A DNA stretch of 60,945 nucleotides. It comes from an uncultured Traorella sp. Lineage in GTDB: Bacteria; Bacillota_I; Bacilli_A; Erysipelotrichales; Erysipelotrichaceae. The position numbers and the translations under genes are program-made. The notes below the pieces were generated by a model. That model had not been told where the DNA came from. It searched no databases and saw nothing but the letters and a program-made list of their open reading frames with translations. Below, one piece after another: positions 26,680 to 34,545 of this stretch (its first letter is position 1; every line of letters begins with the position of its first letter). The stretch spans positions 1 through 60,945 of the forward strand of contig CALUVS010000007.1 of NCBI GenBank assembly GCA_944324265.1, in the 5' to 3' direction.

Positions 26680-27243
26680 CAGCAGTATTTTGTAAGTGTA
26701 GGATCAATGAACTTAAGAATAGAATGTGTCTAAACAAGCTATTATTCTAAGATAAAACTCTAATGAAAGCTTATTATTTATCAGGAAATATGTCATCGAT
26801 CAAAACAATTAAAAGCAGCCGAAACTTTTGGAGTATTTACTAAAGTTCTTGGCTGAATTGTTCAACCGTTATAAACTGAATAAATAGATGCCTCAATACG
26901 TCAAATAAGCAGTTTTTTAACTTAAACAATTATCATAATTTGTATTAAAGAATGGGTTATGATAGTATAGAAGTAGATAGATACTTATATTTATAAGTGC
27001 TGACTAAAAGTGTAATGAAATTTAATGTATAGAATCGGTGTATATTTTAAGTGTGATCGACTAGTAAATGCAGATACAGAAATATATGCTGCAGAGTTTC
27101 AATTTTTATAAACTCATTTTATTATTAATTGAATAACTCCGTACGCATATTCATTTCATTTAGACTGGAGACTTTTGAAAGAGAAAAATGAATCGTTTAA
27201 AACACTTTTTTATTCATAATATTGACTTTTGGAGGAAACATAA
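26680..27243. other. Gene-free stretch with no identifiable features
   Basis: About 560 bp of AT-rich sequence. One short frame near 26790-26860 reads EICHRSKQLKAAETFGVFTK, which hints at an old HTH or transposase remnant, but it is too short to name. No RNA gene or clear promoter was seen. Confidence 0.4.
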
Positions 27244-27605
27244 ATGTTACAATCAGAAATTACTTCATGGTTTTTACTTATCTTTATAATATTCTTATTC
27301 ATTAGTTCATTTTTTATTCCATATCATTTTGCAAGATATTATTGTGAGGATAAAAATAGTTCTTTTGCCTTTCTTTTCATTATATCCTTTATTTCATTTT
27401 TGTTTATCTTAGATATGTACCCTGCTTATTCTAAAGGGGAAGCAGGAGTTTTTATTAGTTTGTTATTATTCTTTGTATGCTTCTATCCATATTTCATGAA
27501 GGGATATTTAAAAATCATTTAAATCCAGATATAAGCAAGGCAAAATATCTTGCACCGCTTAGCATCATGCATGCAATTATTGCACTTGCGATTATCGCTT
27601 TATAA
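27244..27605 (+). pseudogene. Small membrane protein with one frameshift
   Basis: ATG 27244 (after TGGAGGA) opens three hydrophobic helices (WFLLIFIIFLFISSFFIPYH; SFAFLFIISFISFLFILDMY; GVFISLLLFFVCFYPYFM). The frame stops at TAA 27520. Adding one A to the A5 run at 27510-27514 gives GYLKNHLNPDISKAKYLAPL and a fourth helix ending at TAA 27603. So the gene is about 120 residues with a single lesion. Confidence 0.6.
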
Positions 27606-27712
27606 ACAAGGTTTTATTACCTGCTTAGTTCGAAAATATTCTCGCTTTTTTTGCTGTGAAGTTATCTCTTACAATGGAAGCGAAAATTATTTTGATTTTT
27701 TTATTTTAGGTA

Positions 27713-27741
27713 TTGCCAAATTCATTTGAACATGGTATTAT
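27713..27741 (+). promoter_or_regulatory. Promoter of the Ser-Asp-Gly tRNA operon
   Basis: TTGCCA (27713-27718), 17 bp, TATTAT (27736-27741), 24 bp before tRNA-Ser. Confidence 0.65.
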
Positions 27742-27764
27742 ATACAGGCAACAAATAATCAGCT

Positions 27765-27855
27765 GCAGAAGTACTCAAGAGGCTGAAGAGGTGCCCCTGC
27801 TAAGGGTATAGGCCGGGAAACCGGCGCGAGGGTTCAAATCCCTCCTTCTGCGCCA
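27765..27855 (+). tRNA. tRNA-Ser (GCU)
   Basis: 91-nt class II tRNA with acceptor GCAGAAG/CTTCTGC, anticodon loop CTGCTAA (GCU), a long variable arm and encoded CCA. Confidence 0.93.
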
Positions 27856-27878
27856 GTTATTTGTTTTAACATACAGAT

Positions 27879-27954
27879 GGTCTAGTGGTGTAGTGGTTAA
27901 CATGCCTCCCTGTCACGGAGGAGATCGTGGGTTCGAGTCCCATCTAGACCGCCA
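27879..27954 (+). tRNA. tRNA-Asp (GUC), copy 2
   Basis: 76 nt, identical to the reverse-strand copy at 14085-14160. Anticodon loop CTGTCAC and encoded CCA. Confidence 0.95.
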
Positions 27955-27957
27955 GTT

Positions 27958-28031
27958 GCAGATGTAGTTTAATGGTAGAACACAACCTTGCCAAGGTTGA
28001 TACGGGGGTTCGATTCCCCTCATCTGCTCCA
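27958..28031 (+). tRNA. tRNA-Gly (GCC), probable integration target
   Basis: 74 nt with acceptor GCAGATG/CATCTGC, anticodon loop TTGCCAA (GCC) and encoded CCA. Element genes start directly after it, so its 3' end (about 28008-28031) may be the left attachment site. The right-hand copy of the repeat lies outside the window. Confidence 0.93.
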
Positions 28032-28083
28032 ATTTTATTATCAATTTAGGAGTAACTAAAATTATATACTTGTTTTTAAATTG

Positions 28084-28114
28084 TGCAGTGATCATATCAT
28101 GCACATTTTTTATT
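28084..28114 (+). terminator. Terminator after the tRNA operon
   Basis: TGTGCA (about 28083) pairs with TGCACA (28100-28105) with TGAT/ATCA inside, followed by TTTTTTATTT. Confidence 0.65.
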
Positions 28115-28121
28115 TATAAAT

Positions 28122-28154
28122 GCGACGTGATGATGAACATTGCGTCGCTTTTTC
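28122..28154 (+). terminator. Second hairpin terminator
   Basis: GCGACG (28122-28127) pairs with CGTCGC (28143-28148), followed by TTTTTC. Confidence 0.6.
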
Positions 28155-28190
28155 TTTATCTTAGGTATTGATAAAAGGAGGTAAAAGAAG

Positions 28191-28427
28191 ATGAAGCTGC
28201 CGAGAAGAGTTGTAGAAATTAATAAATCTCATGAATTGCTCCTAAGATATTTGGTTTCAGTCAAATACAAGGGTTGCAGCAGTGAGAGTGATGCCATCAA
28301 AAAAATCATAGATCACTTAATTGAATATCCTCAGTTACTTGATAACGATACCACTGAGATAAATCATGAGCAAGGATTTAAAGAGTTTTGTCAAAGAGAA
28401 CTGCAGAATATTAAAAATGAGCAATAA
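28191..28427 (+). CDS. Small DNA-binding-like protein (possible RHH)
   Basis: 78 residues with a strong AAAGGAGG site before ATG 28191. The middle (KGCSSESDAIKKIIDHLIEY) has the turn-helix look of ribbon-helix-helix proteins, with a basic N-terminus. It is the first element gene and lies just before the iteron-like repeats, consistent with copy control or origin binding, but this is inferred. It has no palindrome in front of it. Confidence 0.5.
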   Translation: MKLPRRVVEINKSHELLLRYLVSVKYKGCSSESDAIKKIIDHLIEYPQLLDNDTTEINHEQGFKEFCQRELQNIKNEQ

Positions 28428-28543
28428 AAAAAGACCCCCACCACAAGGATCTGAATTTCGAAATACACGCCAATGTATTTCACTAAAGAATAAAAATGTC
28501 GCCAAACATATTTATTCAAACAAAGCTCACTACTTACTCACTG

Positions 28544-28674
28544 CTTAAAATCAAACTTGTTTTGATTAAAAGCTTAAAATTTAAAATCGACCATCGTATG
28601 GTTTAAAACTTAAAAATTTAAAATCGAACAACGTTTGGTTTAAACTTAAAAATTTAAAATCGAACAAGTTTCGA
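28544..28674 (+). repeat. Iteron-like 36-bp direct repeats (candidate replication origin)
   Basis: Three copies of a unit beginning CTTAAAA(A)TTTAAAATCGA start at 28573, 28609 and 28645, exactly 36 bp apart. Copies 1-2 end in GGTTTAAA. A degenerate copy begins at 28544. There are no unique spacers between units, so this is not a CRISPR array. The array is AT-rich and sits 120 bp before the AEP-type initiator gene, as iterons of theta-replicating plasmids do. Confidence 0.65.
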
Positions 28675-28763
28675 TGTTTTCAGTGCACCCGTGAGGAAAC
28701 ACAGGAGCTTTGTACATTTATTATGACACATTAACCAAAAGTTTTCAACCTTTGAAAAGAAAA

Positions 28764-28780
28764 ATATCAATTGTTGACAT
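28764..28780. promoter_or_regulatory. Palindrome site 1 (degenerate)
   Basis: ATATCAATTGTTGACAT: right arm perfect, left arm altered at two places. It lies between the iterons and the AGGAGG of the initiator gene. Confidence 0.5.
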
Positions 28781-28794
28781 ATTAGGAGGTAATC

Positions 28795-30231
28795 ATGATT
28801 TCTGATCTAGAATTCATCAAAAAAATACATGCCGGAGGAGAAGCCATTTATGATGAAAACAACAACAAACATTATTGCTATATGGCTATTTTGAAAGATT
28901 GGACACACGATCTTTCATTCGAAGAAAGAATGGAAGCAGAAGCTACAGAATGTGATATGTTTCATGACCGCTTTTATACATACGAAGAATTCGACCAGCT
29001 GCAAGACTTACTTGATCAAGGTGCGGAAGATACTTATTTCAGTATTAATTCATTCTGGCGAACCAAGAAAAGTACTGATGATGTTCGTCATCTCAATGCT
29101 TTTGTTCTTGATTTTGATTTTTACAAGAAAAGAAAATTCAAGAACATGTCACCAGAACAATTCTATGAGTTCATCAAAGATAAACTTCCCTTCACACCTA
29201 CTGCTGCCATCAATTCTGGCCGTGGATTGTACATCATCTATGCTTTCAATTATTGTACCAAGGTCAGAGTTCCGCTCTATCGTGCCATTTATGATCGCTT
29301 TCTCAAATCTTTCAAGAAATATGGGATGGACAAACAAGCTATGAACGTAACTCAGGTCATTCGCATGCCTGGATCCATCAATACCAAGAACCTCGAATAT
29401 GTCACTATCATCGACTATAACGATACCAATTATGAACTCACAGATTTTGCTCCCCTGCTTGAATACAGCTATGAAGAATATCAAGTGCATAAGGAAGAAA
29501 AGAAAAAAAGGGTGGCTGAAAAGGTAAAGAAAGCTACTGAATTCAATGCTCGAAGCAAAAGAAAAGAATTCTTTTCTAAACTGATGGCAGATGCAAAGCA
29601 GCTTGTGATGCTCCGAAACAAGAAAAAACAGAATGTTGGATATCGAGAATACCTGCTGTTCATCATCCGAGAGAGAGCCACCTGGGCTGGTTATTCTGTT
29701 GAAGAATCCATACAATTTGCAGATCAGATCAATCAATTGATGAATGATCAAATGCTGGATCGTGAGGTCATAATGCAATGCAGGCCTTCCTTCCGTGCTC
29801 ATGTTACTTCTGTTGGAAAGATCATCGTCAATCTTAATCTTACTGCAGAAGAACAGGAACAGATGCAAGTGTTGAGAGAAAAGAAATATGCAGATAGCAA
29901 ACGAAACAAACGAAAAAGAAAACATATGCTGCTGAATAGAACAGAAAAACAAATCAAGATACTTAAAAGACGTCAAGAAGTCTTTAAATTAAAAAAAGAG
30001 GGTTACAAGAACAAAGAGATTGCTGACAAGCTCGGCATAAATAAAGGAACTGTTACAAAGGATCTCCAATATATTGACGAACACAAAAGAGAATTTTATC
30101 CAGAGATCCTACAAGTAGTGAAGGAACTTACAGAGAAATTAGCTGATAGATCTTTTATCAATAGGATCACTCATGAGGCCTTCAAATCGCTCTCAGACTG
30201 GCTTTCTGTAAGCGTGGAAGCACTGGAATAA
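28795..30231 (+). CDS. AEP-type primase/replication initiator with C-terminal HTH
   Basis: 478 residues. The N-terminal half has archaeo-eukaryotic primase features: NAFVLDFDFYK (DxD metal motif near residue 103), AAINSGRGLYIIYAFN (the SxH-like block with G), and TQVIRMPGSINTKN (the late R/PG motif). The C-terminus carries a resolvase/sigma-like HTH, KEGYKNKEIADKLGINKGTV, probably for origin recognition. Together with the 36-bp iterons upstream this indicates plasmid-type replication. AGGAGGT lies 6 nt before ATG 28795. Confidence 0.75.
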   Translation: MISDLEFIKKIHAGGEAIYDENNNKHYCYMAILKDWTHDLSFEERMEAEATECDMFHDRFYTYEEFDQLQDLLDQGAEDTYFSINSFWRTKKSTDDVRHLNAFVLDFDFYKKRKFKNMSPEQFYEFIKDKLPFTPTAAINSGRGLYIIYAFNYCTKVRVPLYRAIYDRFLKSFKKYGMDKQAMNVTQVIRMPGSINTKNLEYVTIIDYNDTNYELTDFAPLLEYSYEEYQVHKEEKKKRVAEKVKKATEFNARSKRKEFFSKLMADAKQLVMLRNKKKQNVGYREYLLFIIRERATWAGYSVEESIQFADQINQLMNDQMLDREVIMQCRPSFRAHVTSVGKIIVNLNLTAEEQEQMQVLREKKYADSKRNKRKRKHMLLNRTEKQIKILKRRQEVFKLKKEGYKNKEIADKLGINKGTVTKDLQYIDEHKREFYPEILQVVKELTEKLADRSFINRITHEAFKSLSDWLSVSVEALE

Positions 30232-30314
30232 CGTACCGCCAATAGGGTGGTTGCCAAAAGTATAGCGTCAATGATAATACTTGACCCCCTTGTTTTGAAA
30301 GGAGATGTGAAACT

Positions 30315-30710
30315 ATGAACTACACGACAAAGACCCCATTTTTTGAAGAATATATCAATCTTCTACTAATGAGGGAATTTACAAAAGAAGAACTTCTGAA
30401 ATTTATCAACGCTCCGGAAATGCAGGAAATGAAGAAGCCTGAATTGATCCAATATATCAAACGATATAGATGGCCTGAATTTCTTGAACATTGTTATGAA
30501 GAAGTGACCACGATAGCTTATTACCATTTTAGGTATTTCTATCTGAAAAGAAAACTTAGATACCATCAGATCCTTCTCTTAGAACAAGAAGGCTATCTGG
30601 AAAGTATTGATTCAGATACTGAGTTCCCCGTCTATACCTTGGATTCAGTATTGGCGAGATCCCCCGAGGAATGGATCATCATCGGAAGAAACTTAAGTGA
30701 GGAAGAATGA
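30315..30710 (+). CDS. Element protein of unknown function
   Basis: 131 residues, mostly helical and charged (LLMREFTKEELLKFINAPEM; KKPELIQYIKRYRWPEFLEH). AAAGGAGATG precedes ATG 30315. The gap before it (30232-30314) has a short ACCGCC/GGGTGGT hairpin. Its stop overlaps palindrome site 2 within a few bases. It is placed between the initiator and ParA genes. No family recognised. Confidence 0.6.
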   Translation: MNYTTKTPFFEEYINLLLMREFTKEELLKFINAPEMQEMKKPELIQYIKRYRWPEFLEHCYEEVTTIAYYHFRYFYLKRKLRYHQILLLEQEGYLESIDSDTEFPVYTLDSVLARSPEEWIIIGRNLSEEE

Positions 30711-30712
30711 AT

Positions 30713-30729
30713 ATGTCAACCGTTGACAT
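30713..30729. promoter_or_regulatory. Palindrome site 2 (perfect, C centre)
   Basis: ATGTCAACCGTTGACAT, 8-bp arms. It lies 3 nt after the preceding stop codon and just before GGAAAGGAG of the next gene. Confidence 0.85.
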
Positions 30730-30748
30730 TTTTGGAAAGGAGTTAAAT

Positions 30749-31129
30749 ATGCCATTTAAATTAGGAGATATAGTAAAACGAAAAGAAATGATCGGTGAGA
30801 TCATCTTCATTGATGAAACAGATGCTTGTTACCCATATCTGGTCGGTATCAAAGGCTTTCAAGGTCAGAAACTGTCTGATTCGGCATTAGAGGAACTTTC
30901 GATTGAAAAAGGATACGAACATCAATGCCAATGGTTCATGAGCGATGAGATCGAAGCTGCAGAAAAACCATCAAAACCTATTGCACACCCTATTTATGAT
31001 TTTATCTGTCCTGTATGCAAGAGCTATGAGATCTATCGCTCAGCTGACCATAGATACTTTGCTTACTGTCCTGATTGCGGACAGAAGCTTGATTGGAACG
31101 ATATAGATAATAAAAATGTCAACCGTTGA
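30749..31129 (+). CDS. Zinc-ribbon protein of unknown function
   Basis: 126 residues. An N-terminal KOW/SH3-like start (FKLGDIVKRKEMIGEIIFID) and a C-terminal zinc ribbon with ligands in CPVCKSYEIY and YCPDCGQKLDW (CxxC...CxxC). ATG 30749 follows GGAAAGGAG at 6 nt. The in-frame ATGs at 30707 and 30713 belong to the palindrome region and are not used. Stop overlaps site 3. Confidence 0.65.
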   Translation: MPFKLGDIVKRKEMIGEIIFIDETDACYPYLVGIKGFQGQKLSDSALEELSIEKGYEHQCQWFMSDEIEAAEKPSKPIAHPIYDFICPVCKSYEIYRSADHRYFAYCPDCGQKLDWNDIDNKNVNR

Positions 31130-31132
31130 CAT
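31116..31132. promoter_or_regulatory. Palindrome site 3 (perfect, C centre)
   Basis: ATGTCAACCGTTGACAT covers the stop region of the zinc-ribbon gene and lies directly before GAGGAGG of parA. Confidence 0.85.
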
Positions 31133-31147
31133 GTGAGGAGGAAAATT

Positions 31148-31927
31148 ATGAACATCAAACAAGGTACGATCATTGCCATATCAAATCAGAAAGGTGGCTG
31201 CGGCAAGACCACTACTGCCATTCAGTTAGCTGCCGGATTATGTGCAAGAAAAAATAAAGTTTTATTGGTAGATGCAGATCCACAGGCATCTTTAACAAAG
31301 GCAAACCGCATTCGTGTTTCAAGAGAAACATTGACTGCATATGAATTTATCTTAGATAAATCAGACGCTCGGATACAGTTGAATGAACATCTGGACATCA
31401 TTCCGGCAGCTCAGAAATTGGATAAGCTCTCCAGCGAACTGGTGAATGAAGCAGACGGTATCCTTTATCTGAGATATGCTTTGGAAGAAATACGTTATGA
31501 ATATGATCACATCATCATTGACTGTCCGCCACAAGCTTCTCTTTTAAGTAATAACTGTTACGGTGCAGCTGACGAGATCATCATCCCTGTCTTCCCTGGC
31601 ACTTATTCAGTCGATGGTATGGTCATCCTAAAAAGACAATTGGATTCCATCAAGCGTTTCTTTAATCCCGATCTGCAGGTCGTTGGGATCTTGATCACGA
31701 ACGCAGATACCGGAACAAAAGCAAGTATCAGGATCAAAGAATTAGCTGATCAATGCTCTGAGAAATTCGATTCCCATTGTTTTGAAGCTGTTATTCCACA
31801 TGCGACAGCTGTGAACGATGCACAAAATGCCTATAAATCATTGCTTGAATTCAATAAGCATGCCAAAGTAACAAAAGCTTATGAGGCTTTCGTTGATGAA
31901 TATCTGAAGGAGGGACGAACATGTTAG
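31148..31927 (+). CDS. parA: ParA-type partition ATPase
   Basis: 259 residues with the deviant Walker A KGGCGKTTTA near residue 13, Walker A' LLVDADPQASLT, and Walker B HIIIDCPPQASLLSNN. It is the short ParA type without an N-terminal HTH. It works with ParB to position or segregate the extrachromosomal form. GAGGAGG before ATG 31148. It overlaps parB by 7 nt, so the pair is co-translated. Confidence 0.95.
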   Translation: MNIKQGTIIAISNQKGGCGKTTTAIQLAAGLCARKNKVLLVDADPQASLTKANRIRVSRETLTAYEFILDKSDARIQLNEHLDIIPAAQKLDKLSSELVNEADGILYLRYALEEIRYEYDHIIIDCPPQASLLSNNCYGAADEIIIPVFPGTYSVDGMVILKRQLDSIKRFFNPDLQVVGILITNADTGTKASIRIKELADQCSEKFDSHCFEAVIPHATAVNDAQNAYKSLLEFNKHAKVTKAYEAFVDEYLKEGRTC

Positions 31928-32838
31928 ATTCTGCAAAGAGCTATGTTGATGAGTTATTTGATGATTTCGAAGAATTTGATGAAGCTCCGGCTTCTAAGAA
32001 AATGTCAACGGGTGACATTTCAATCATGCCGAAAAACAGCATGAAGCTATTCTACTATAAAGATCTGCTTGCTAATCCAAAACAAGCGGAGATCTTTGAT
32101 ATGAAGGATATTGAAAGCAAGGCACGTTCCATTGAAAATATTGGCTTGCTGCAGCCATTGCTTGTTGAGTCCATTCCCGGTTCCCGACAAGCCGTCCTTA
32201 TTGCCGGTCATAAACGTTTAGCTGCTATCAAGATGCTGGTAGAAGAAAAGAATCTGATGCAGTTCCAATATGTTTGGTGCAAAGTTCAGGAACCTGATGA
32301 AATCATGAATGAACTGGCTCTGATTGATACAAATCTTGAAGCATCTGAACTAAGCAATTATGAAAAGATGATGGCCATCGGAAGAAAAGAAGAAATTCTT
32401 CGAGAAAATGGTCAAAAAGGCTTGCGATCTATGATCGCCAGCCAATCCAATTTAGAAGAAACAATGGTCGGTTATTACTTAAAGCTATACAAGAAATTAC
32501 ATCGTTCATGCAAACAGTTACTGCGGGAAGAAAAGCTAAACATAAAACAAGCAATTAAGATATCAAATCTCTCTGAAGAAGAGCAAGAACGTATAGCTGC
32601 AGAAATTGAAAGTGGCAGCACATTTGAAGAAGCTACCGGAAGGAAACAGGATCAGAAAAAGCAGCAGGATGAAGATGGCATCTTCAGCAGAGATGTTGCC
32701 CAAAAGATGGAAACAAGGCTTCAAACAAAAGTAGCGATTACTCCTTCACAGATCAAGATCTCATATTCTGGCACGGATGATCTGAATCGTGTGCTTGAGC
32801 TATTAGGTATGCTGGAGGCAGAAAATGTCAACGGTTGA
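31921..32838 (+). CDS. parB: ParB/Noc/KorB-family DNA-binding protein
   Basis: 305 residues. An N-terminal ParB CTPase-clamp domain with IGLLQPLLVE and AGHKRLAAIKML (the GxxRxxA-type box), then TNLEASELSNYEKMMAI. A central HTH region (SNLEETMVGYYLKLYKKLHR; KLNIKQAIKISNLSEEEQER) and a C-terminal dimer domain (METRLQTKVAITPSQIKISY). ParB proteins bind palindromic DNA sites, load as clamps with CTP and can silence nearby promoters. The dispersed 17-bp palindromes are the obvious candidate target; a near-copy (site 4) lies inside this gene, encoding MSTGDI at residues 28-33. Confidence 0.9.
   Translation: MLDSAKSYVDELFDDFEEFDEAPASKKMSTGDISIMPKNSMKLFYYKDLLANPKQAEIFDMKDIESKARSIENIGLLQPLLVESIPGSRQAVLIAGHKRLAAIKMLVEEKNLMQFQYVWCKVQEPDEIMNELALIDTNLEASELSNYEKMMAIGRKEEILRENGQKGLRSMIASQSNLEETMVGYYLKLYKKLHRSCKQLLREEKLNIKQAIKISNLSEEEQERIAAEIESGSTFEEATGRKQDQKKQQDEDGIFSRDVAQKMETRLQTKVAITPSQIKISYSGTDDLNRVLELLGMLEAENVNG
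32002..32018. promoter_or_regulatory. Palindrome site 4 (one mismatch, inside parB)
   Basis: ATGTCAACGGGTGACAT, in frame in parB. Possible autoregulatory or loading site. Confidence 0.6.
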
Positions 32839-32841
32839 CAT
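32825..32841. promoter_or_regulatory. Palindrome site 5 (perfect, G centre)
   Basis: ATGTCAACGGTTGACAT overlaps the parB stop and precedes AGAAAGGAAG of the next gene. Confidence 0.85.
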
Positions 32842-32860
32842 TTTTAGAAAGGAAGAATAT

Positions 32861-33226
32861 ATGTCCAAACTTAGTATATGTTCTCTGTTTGTTTTAGGTT
32901 TTATCATAGATCATGTCATACAAAGAAATCGGCCAAATTTCGATGATGACTCAGACTGGAAAAATAAAGATTATGTATTCTGCCTTCTTATAGGCTTGAT
33001 TGAGTTGTTAAAATTGATGGCAGCCGTCATTTTCTCATTTCGCATCTTCTTTGGATTCGCATTAGTTTATGCTTTGGTGCTTAAAAATTATGCCTATCTA
33101 TTAGAACCAATAACTCTCTCAGCAATTGTATTTTTAATCATTTATTTTATCGAATTATGTTTCAAAAAAGTTGGATCAATTTTATCTTTATTAATATGCA
33201 GCGTTACCTTTCTTGCATTGATATAG
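32861..33226 (+). CDS. Small membrane protein of unknown function
   Basis: 121 residues with about four hydrophobic segments (LSICSLFVLGFIIDHVI; FCLLIGLIELLKLMAAVIF; FGFALVYALVLKNYAYLL; TLSAIVFLIIYFIELCF). AAAGGAAG precedes ATG 32861. Its last 85 bp overlap the convergent reverse-strand gene at 33142-33732. Function unknown. Confidence 0.6.
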   Translation: MSKLSICSLFVLGFIIDHVIQRNRPNFDDDSDWKNKDYVFCLLIGLIELLKLMAAVIFSFRIFFGFALVYALVLKNYAYLLEPITLSAIVFLIIYFIELCFKKVGSILSLLICSVTFLALI

Positions 33227-33732
33227 GCTTGCTGAAAATTAAGTGTTATTGAAAAAGCTAAATATATCAATAAACTAACAATATCCTTAAGAGAAGATAT
33301 CAGTGACTCGAATGAATCAATTGTAGCAGCTATTTTCATTTCATTAATTAAAGCATCACTGAAAAAAGATTGTGTTCCAATTATGAAAACAAAAATAATT
33401 CCTGTAACAAATTTTATAATCTCGCTATTAATTTGATAGTTCACTTCATCATATTTTAAAAGAAATTTATAACTTATGATCAGAACTAAGCAAACAAACG
33501 TGATGATTAGATATAAAATAGCATGAACAAATAAATTCAATTCTTGAGATTCACCTAATTCAATGCCAAGAGGATCAATCAGTATTATCGCCGATATGAT
33601 TATAATACTGGCCACAAAAAAATAAATAAAGCTAAATGTTTGTTTGATTCTATTCCAAGAATTACAATTAATAAAATGCTTCAACAATTTAATCAATGGG
33701 TTGATATAATACATAATTTTTTCAAATAACAT
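33142..33732 (-). CDS. Reverse-strand membrane protein of unknown function
   Basis: 196 residues with about four long helices (FSFIYFFVASIIIISAIILI; FVHAILYLIITFVCLVLIIS; FVTGIIFVFIIGTQSFFS; DIVSLLIYLAFSITLNF). The start at 33732 has a full AGGAGGG site 7 nt away, so it is a real gene. It is the only reverse-strand gene in the first half of the element, lacks a palindrome, and overlaps the convergent 32861 gene tail to tail. It could be a cargo gene or an exclusion or immunity-type protein; no family is recognised. Confidence 0.6.
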   Translation of the reverse strand: MLFEKIMYYINPLIKLLKHFINCNSWNRIKQTFSFIYFFVASIIIISAIILIDPLGIELGESQELNLFVHAILYLIITFVCLVLIISYKFLLKYDEVNYQINSEIIKFVTGIIFVFIIGTQSFFSDALINEMKIAATIDSFESLISSLKDIVSLLIYLAFSITLNFQQAYINARKVTLHINKDKIDPTFLKHNSIK

Positions 33733-33802
33733 TTCAATATTCCCTCCTAGTAGTTAACAAATAAACCATTATTATTTTAGCAAAAGAAAGTGAGGTATTC
33801 AT

Positions 33803-34078
33803 ATGTATTTAAGAACAAATTTAAATTATCTATTGAAGAAAAATCGAATCAGTCTTAGAAAAATGGCTGCGGATATAAATATGAGTCATGCTACTTTTTC
33901 AAGAATGCTGAATGGATTTATTCCAGAAGATGGGCTTTCACTTCGTACAGTAATCAAATTGACTGAGTATTTTGAATTATCATTAGATGAAATTGTATAT
34001 TGCGATTTAAGCCATGAAGAAATGTCAACGGTTGACATTTTAGGAGGTAATGATGGTAACAAAACTATTGTTAGATAA
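33803..34078 (+). CDS. XRE-family helix-turn-helix regulator
   Basis: 91 residues with a Cro/CI-type HTH: LNYLLKKNRISLRKMAADIN (helix 1-2) and MSHATFSRMLNGF (recognition helix). AAGTGAGG precedes ATG 33803. The last 18 codons, including MSTVDI, are encoded by palindrome site 6 and the ribosome site of the next gene, so the C-terminal tail is shaped by the regulatory DNA. It transcribes away from the reverse-strand membrane gene and may repress from the intervening 70 bp. Confidence 0.8.
   Translation: MYLRTNLNYLLKKNRISLRKMAADINMSHATFSRMLNGFIPEDGLSLRTVIKLTEYFELSLDEIVYCDLSHEEMSTVDILGGNDGNKTIVR
34022..34038. promoter_or_regulatory. Palindrome site 6 (perfect, G centre)
   Basis: ATGTCAACGGTTGACAT lies inside the XRE gene's 3' end and 4 nt before AGGAGG of the next gene. 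Confidence 0.85.
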
Positions 34079-34373
34079 ACCTTTTCAGGTATTTAAAATA
34101 CCGCCGGAAGACTTGATCTTATTGCAGTTTCATGGATATTTTGGAAATATTTGTGATGATTGCAACAAAGAGCTAAGTGATGATGTTTATTTGATTTGTG
34201 TTTTGAATTATGGGGTATGTAAAAATTGTTTTGAAGAATGGTACCAAAGAGCTGCCTATTACACAGAAGATGAGAAGTATGAAAATGCATTGGCTTCTCA
34301 GTATGTATCGATCATGAACAGTCTAGGAATAGAAATAGAAATAGAAGAAAGAGGTAAAGAAAATGAAAATTAG
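34053..34373 (+). CDS. Small zinc-finger-like protein
   Basis: 106 residues. Two CxxC pairs (NICDDCNKELSDDVY and YGVCKNCFEEW) form a likely zinc finger near residues 32-60, followed by an acidic helical tail ending EIEIEERGKENEN. ATG 34053 is 5 nt after AGGAGG; the ATG at 34050 is too close. It overlaps the XRE gene by 26 nt and the next small gene by 11 nt. Function unknown. Confidence 0.6.
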   Translation: MVTKLLLDKPFQVFKIPPEDLILLQFHGYFGNICDDCNKELSDDVYLICVLNYGVCKNCFEEWYQRAAYYTEDEKYENALASQYVSIMNSLGIEIEIEERGKENEN

Positions 34374-34530
34374 AATTGTAAAAAAAGATGGATCAAATTA
34401 TGTTATTGAAGCAGAAGCAGGAACAGTATATATGGAAGAAAATAAACTTAGATACCAAGTATTGGGCTATTATGTATGGAAAGATATAAGTCTTGAAGAT
34501 GTAAAAGCGATTGCGATGTGGAATGAATAA
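34363..34530 (+). CDS. Small hypothetical protein
   Basis: 55 residues starting MKIRIVKKDGSNYVIEAEAG and ending in an acidic helix (DISLEDVKAIAMWNE). Ribosome site AGAGGTAAAG is 6 nt before ATG 34363, inside the preceding gene. The predicted fold is a short beta sheet plus helix. No family is recognised. Confidence 0.55.
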   Translation: MKIRIVKKDGSNYVIEAEAGTVYMEENKLRYQVLGYYVWKDISLEDVKAIAMWNE

Positions 34531-34545
34531 ATAGAGGTAATTGAA

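Noticed and set aside
27913-28104. Reverse-strand frame with RWDSNPRSPP-like end
   Set aside because: It is the antisense of tRNA-Asp and tRNA-Gly, a well-known false gene type.
28366-28548. 60-residue frame after the first element gene
   Set aside because: No ribosome site, overlaps the better-supported 28191 gene in another frame, and runs toward the repeat region.
28544-28674. Possible CRISPR array
   Set aside because: The period is 36 bp with the whole unit conserved and no unique spacers, and no cas genes are nearby. Iterons fit better.
29149-29976. 275-residue reverse-strand frame
   Set aside because: Antisense to the AEP primase gene, low complexity in Phe/Ile/Ser, no ribosome site.
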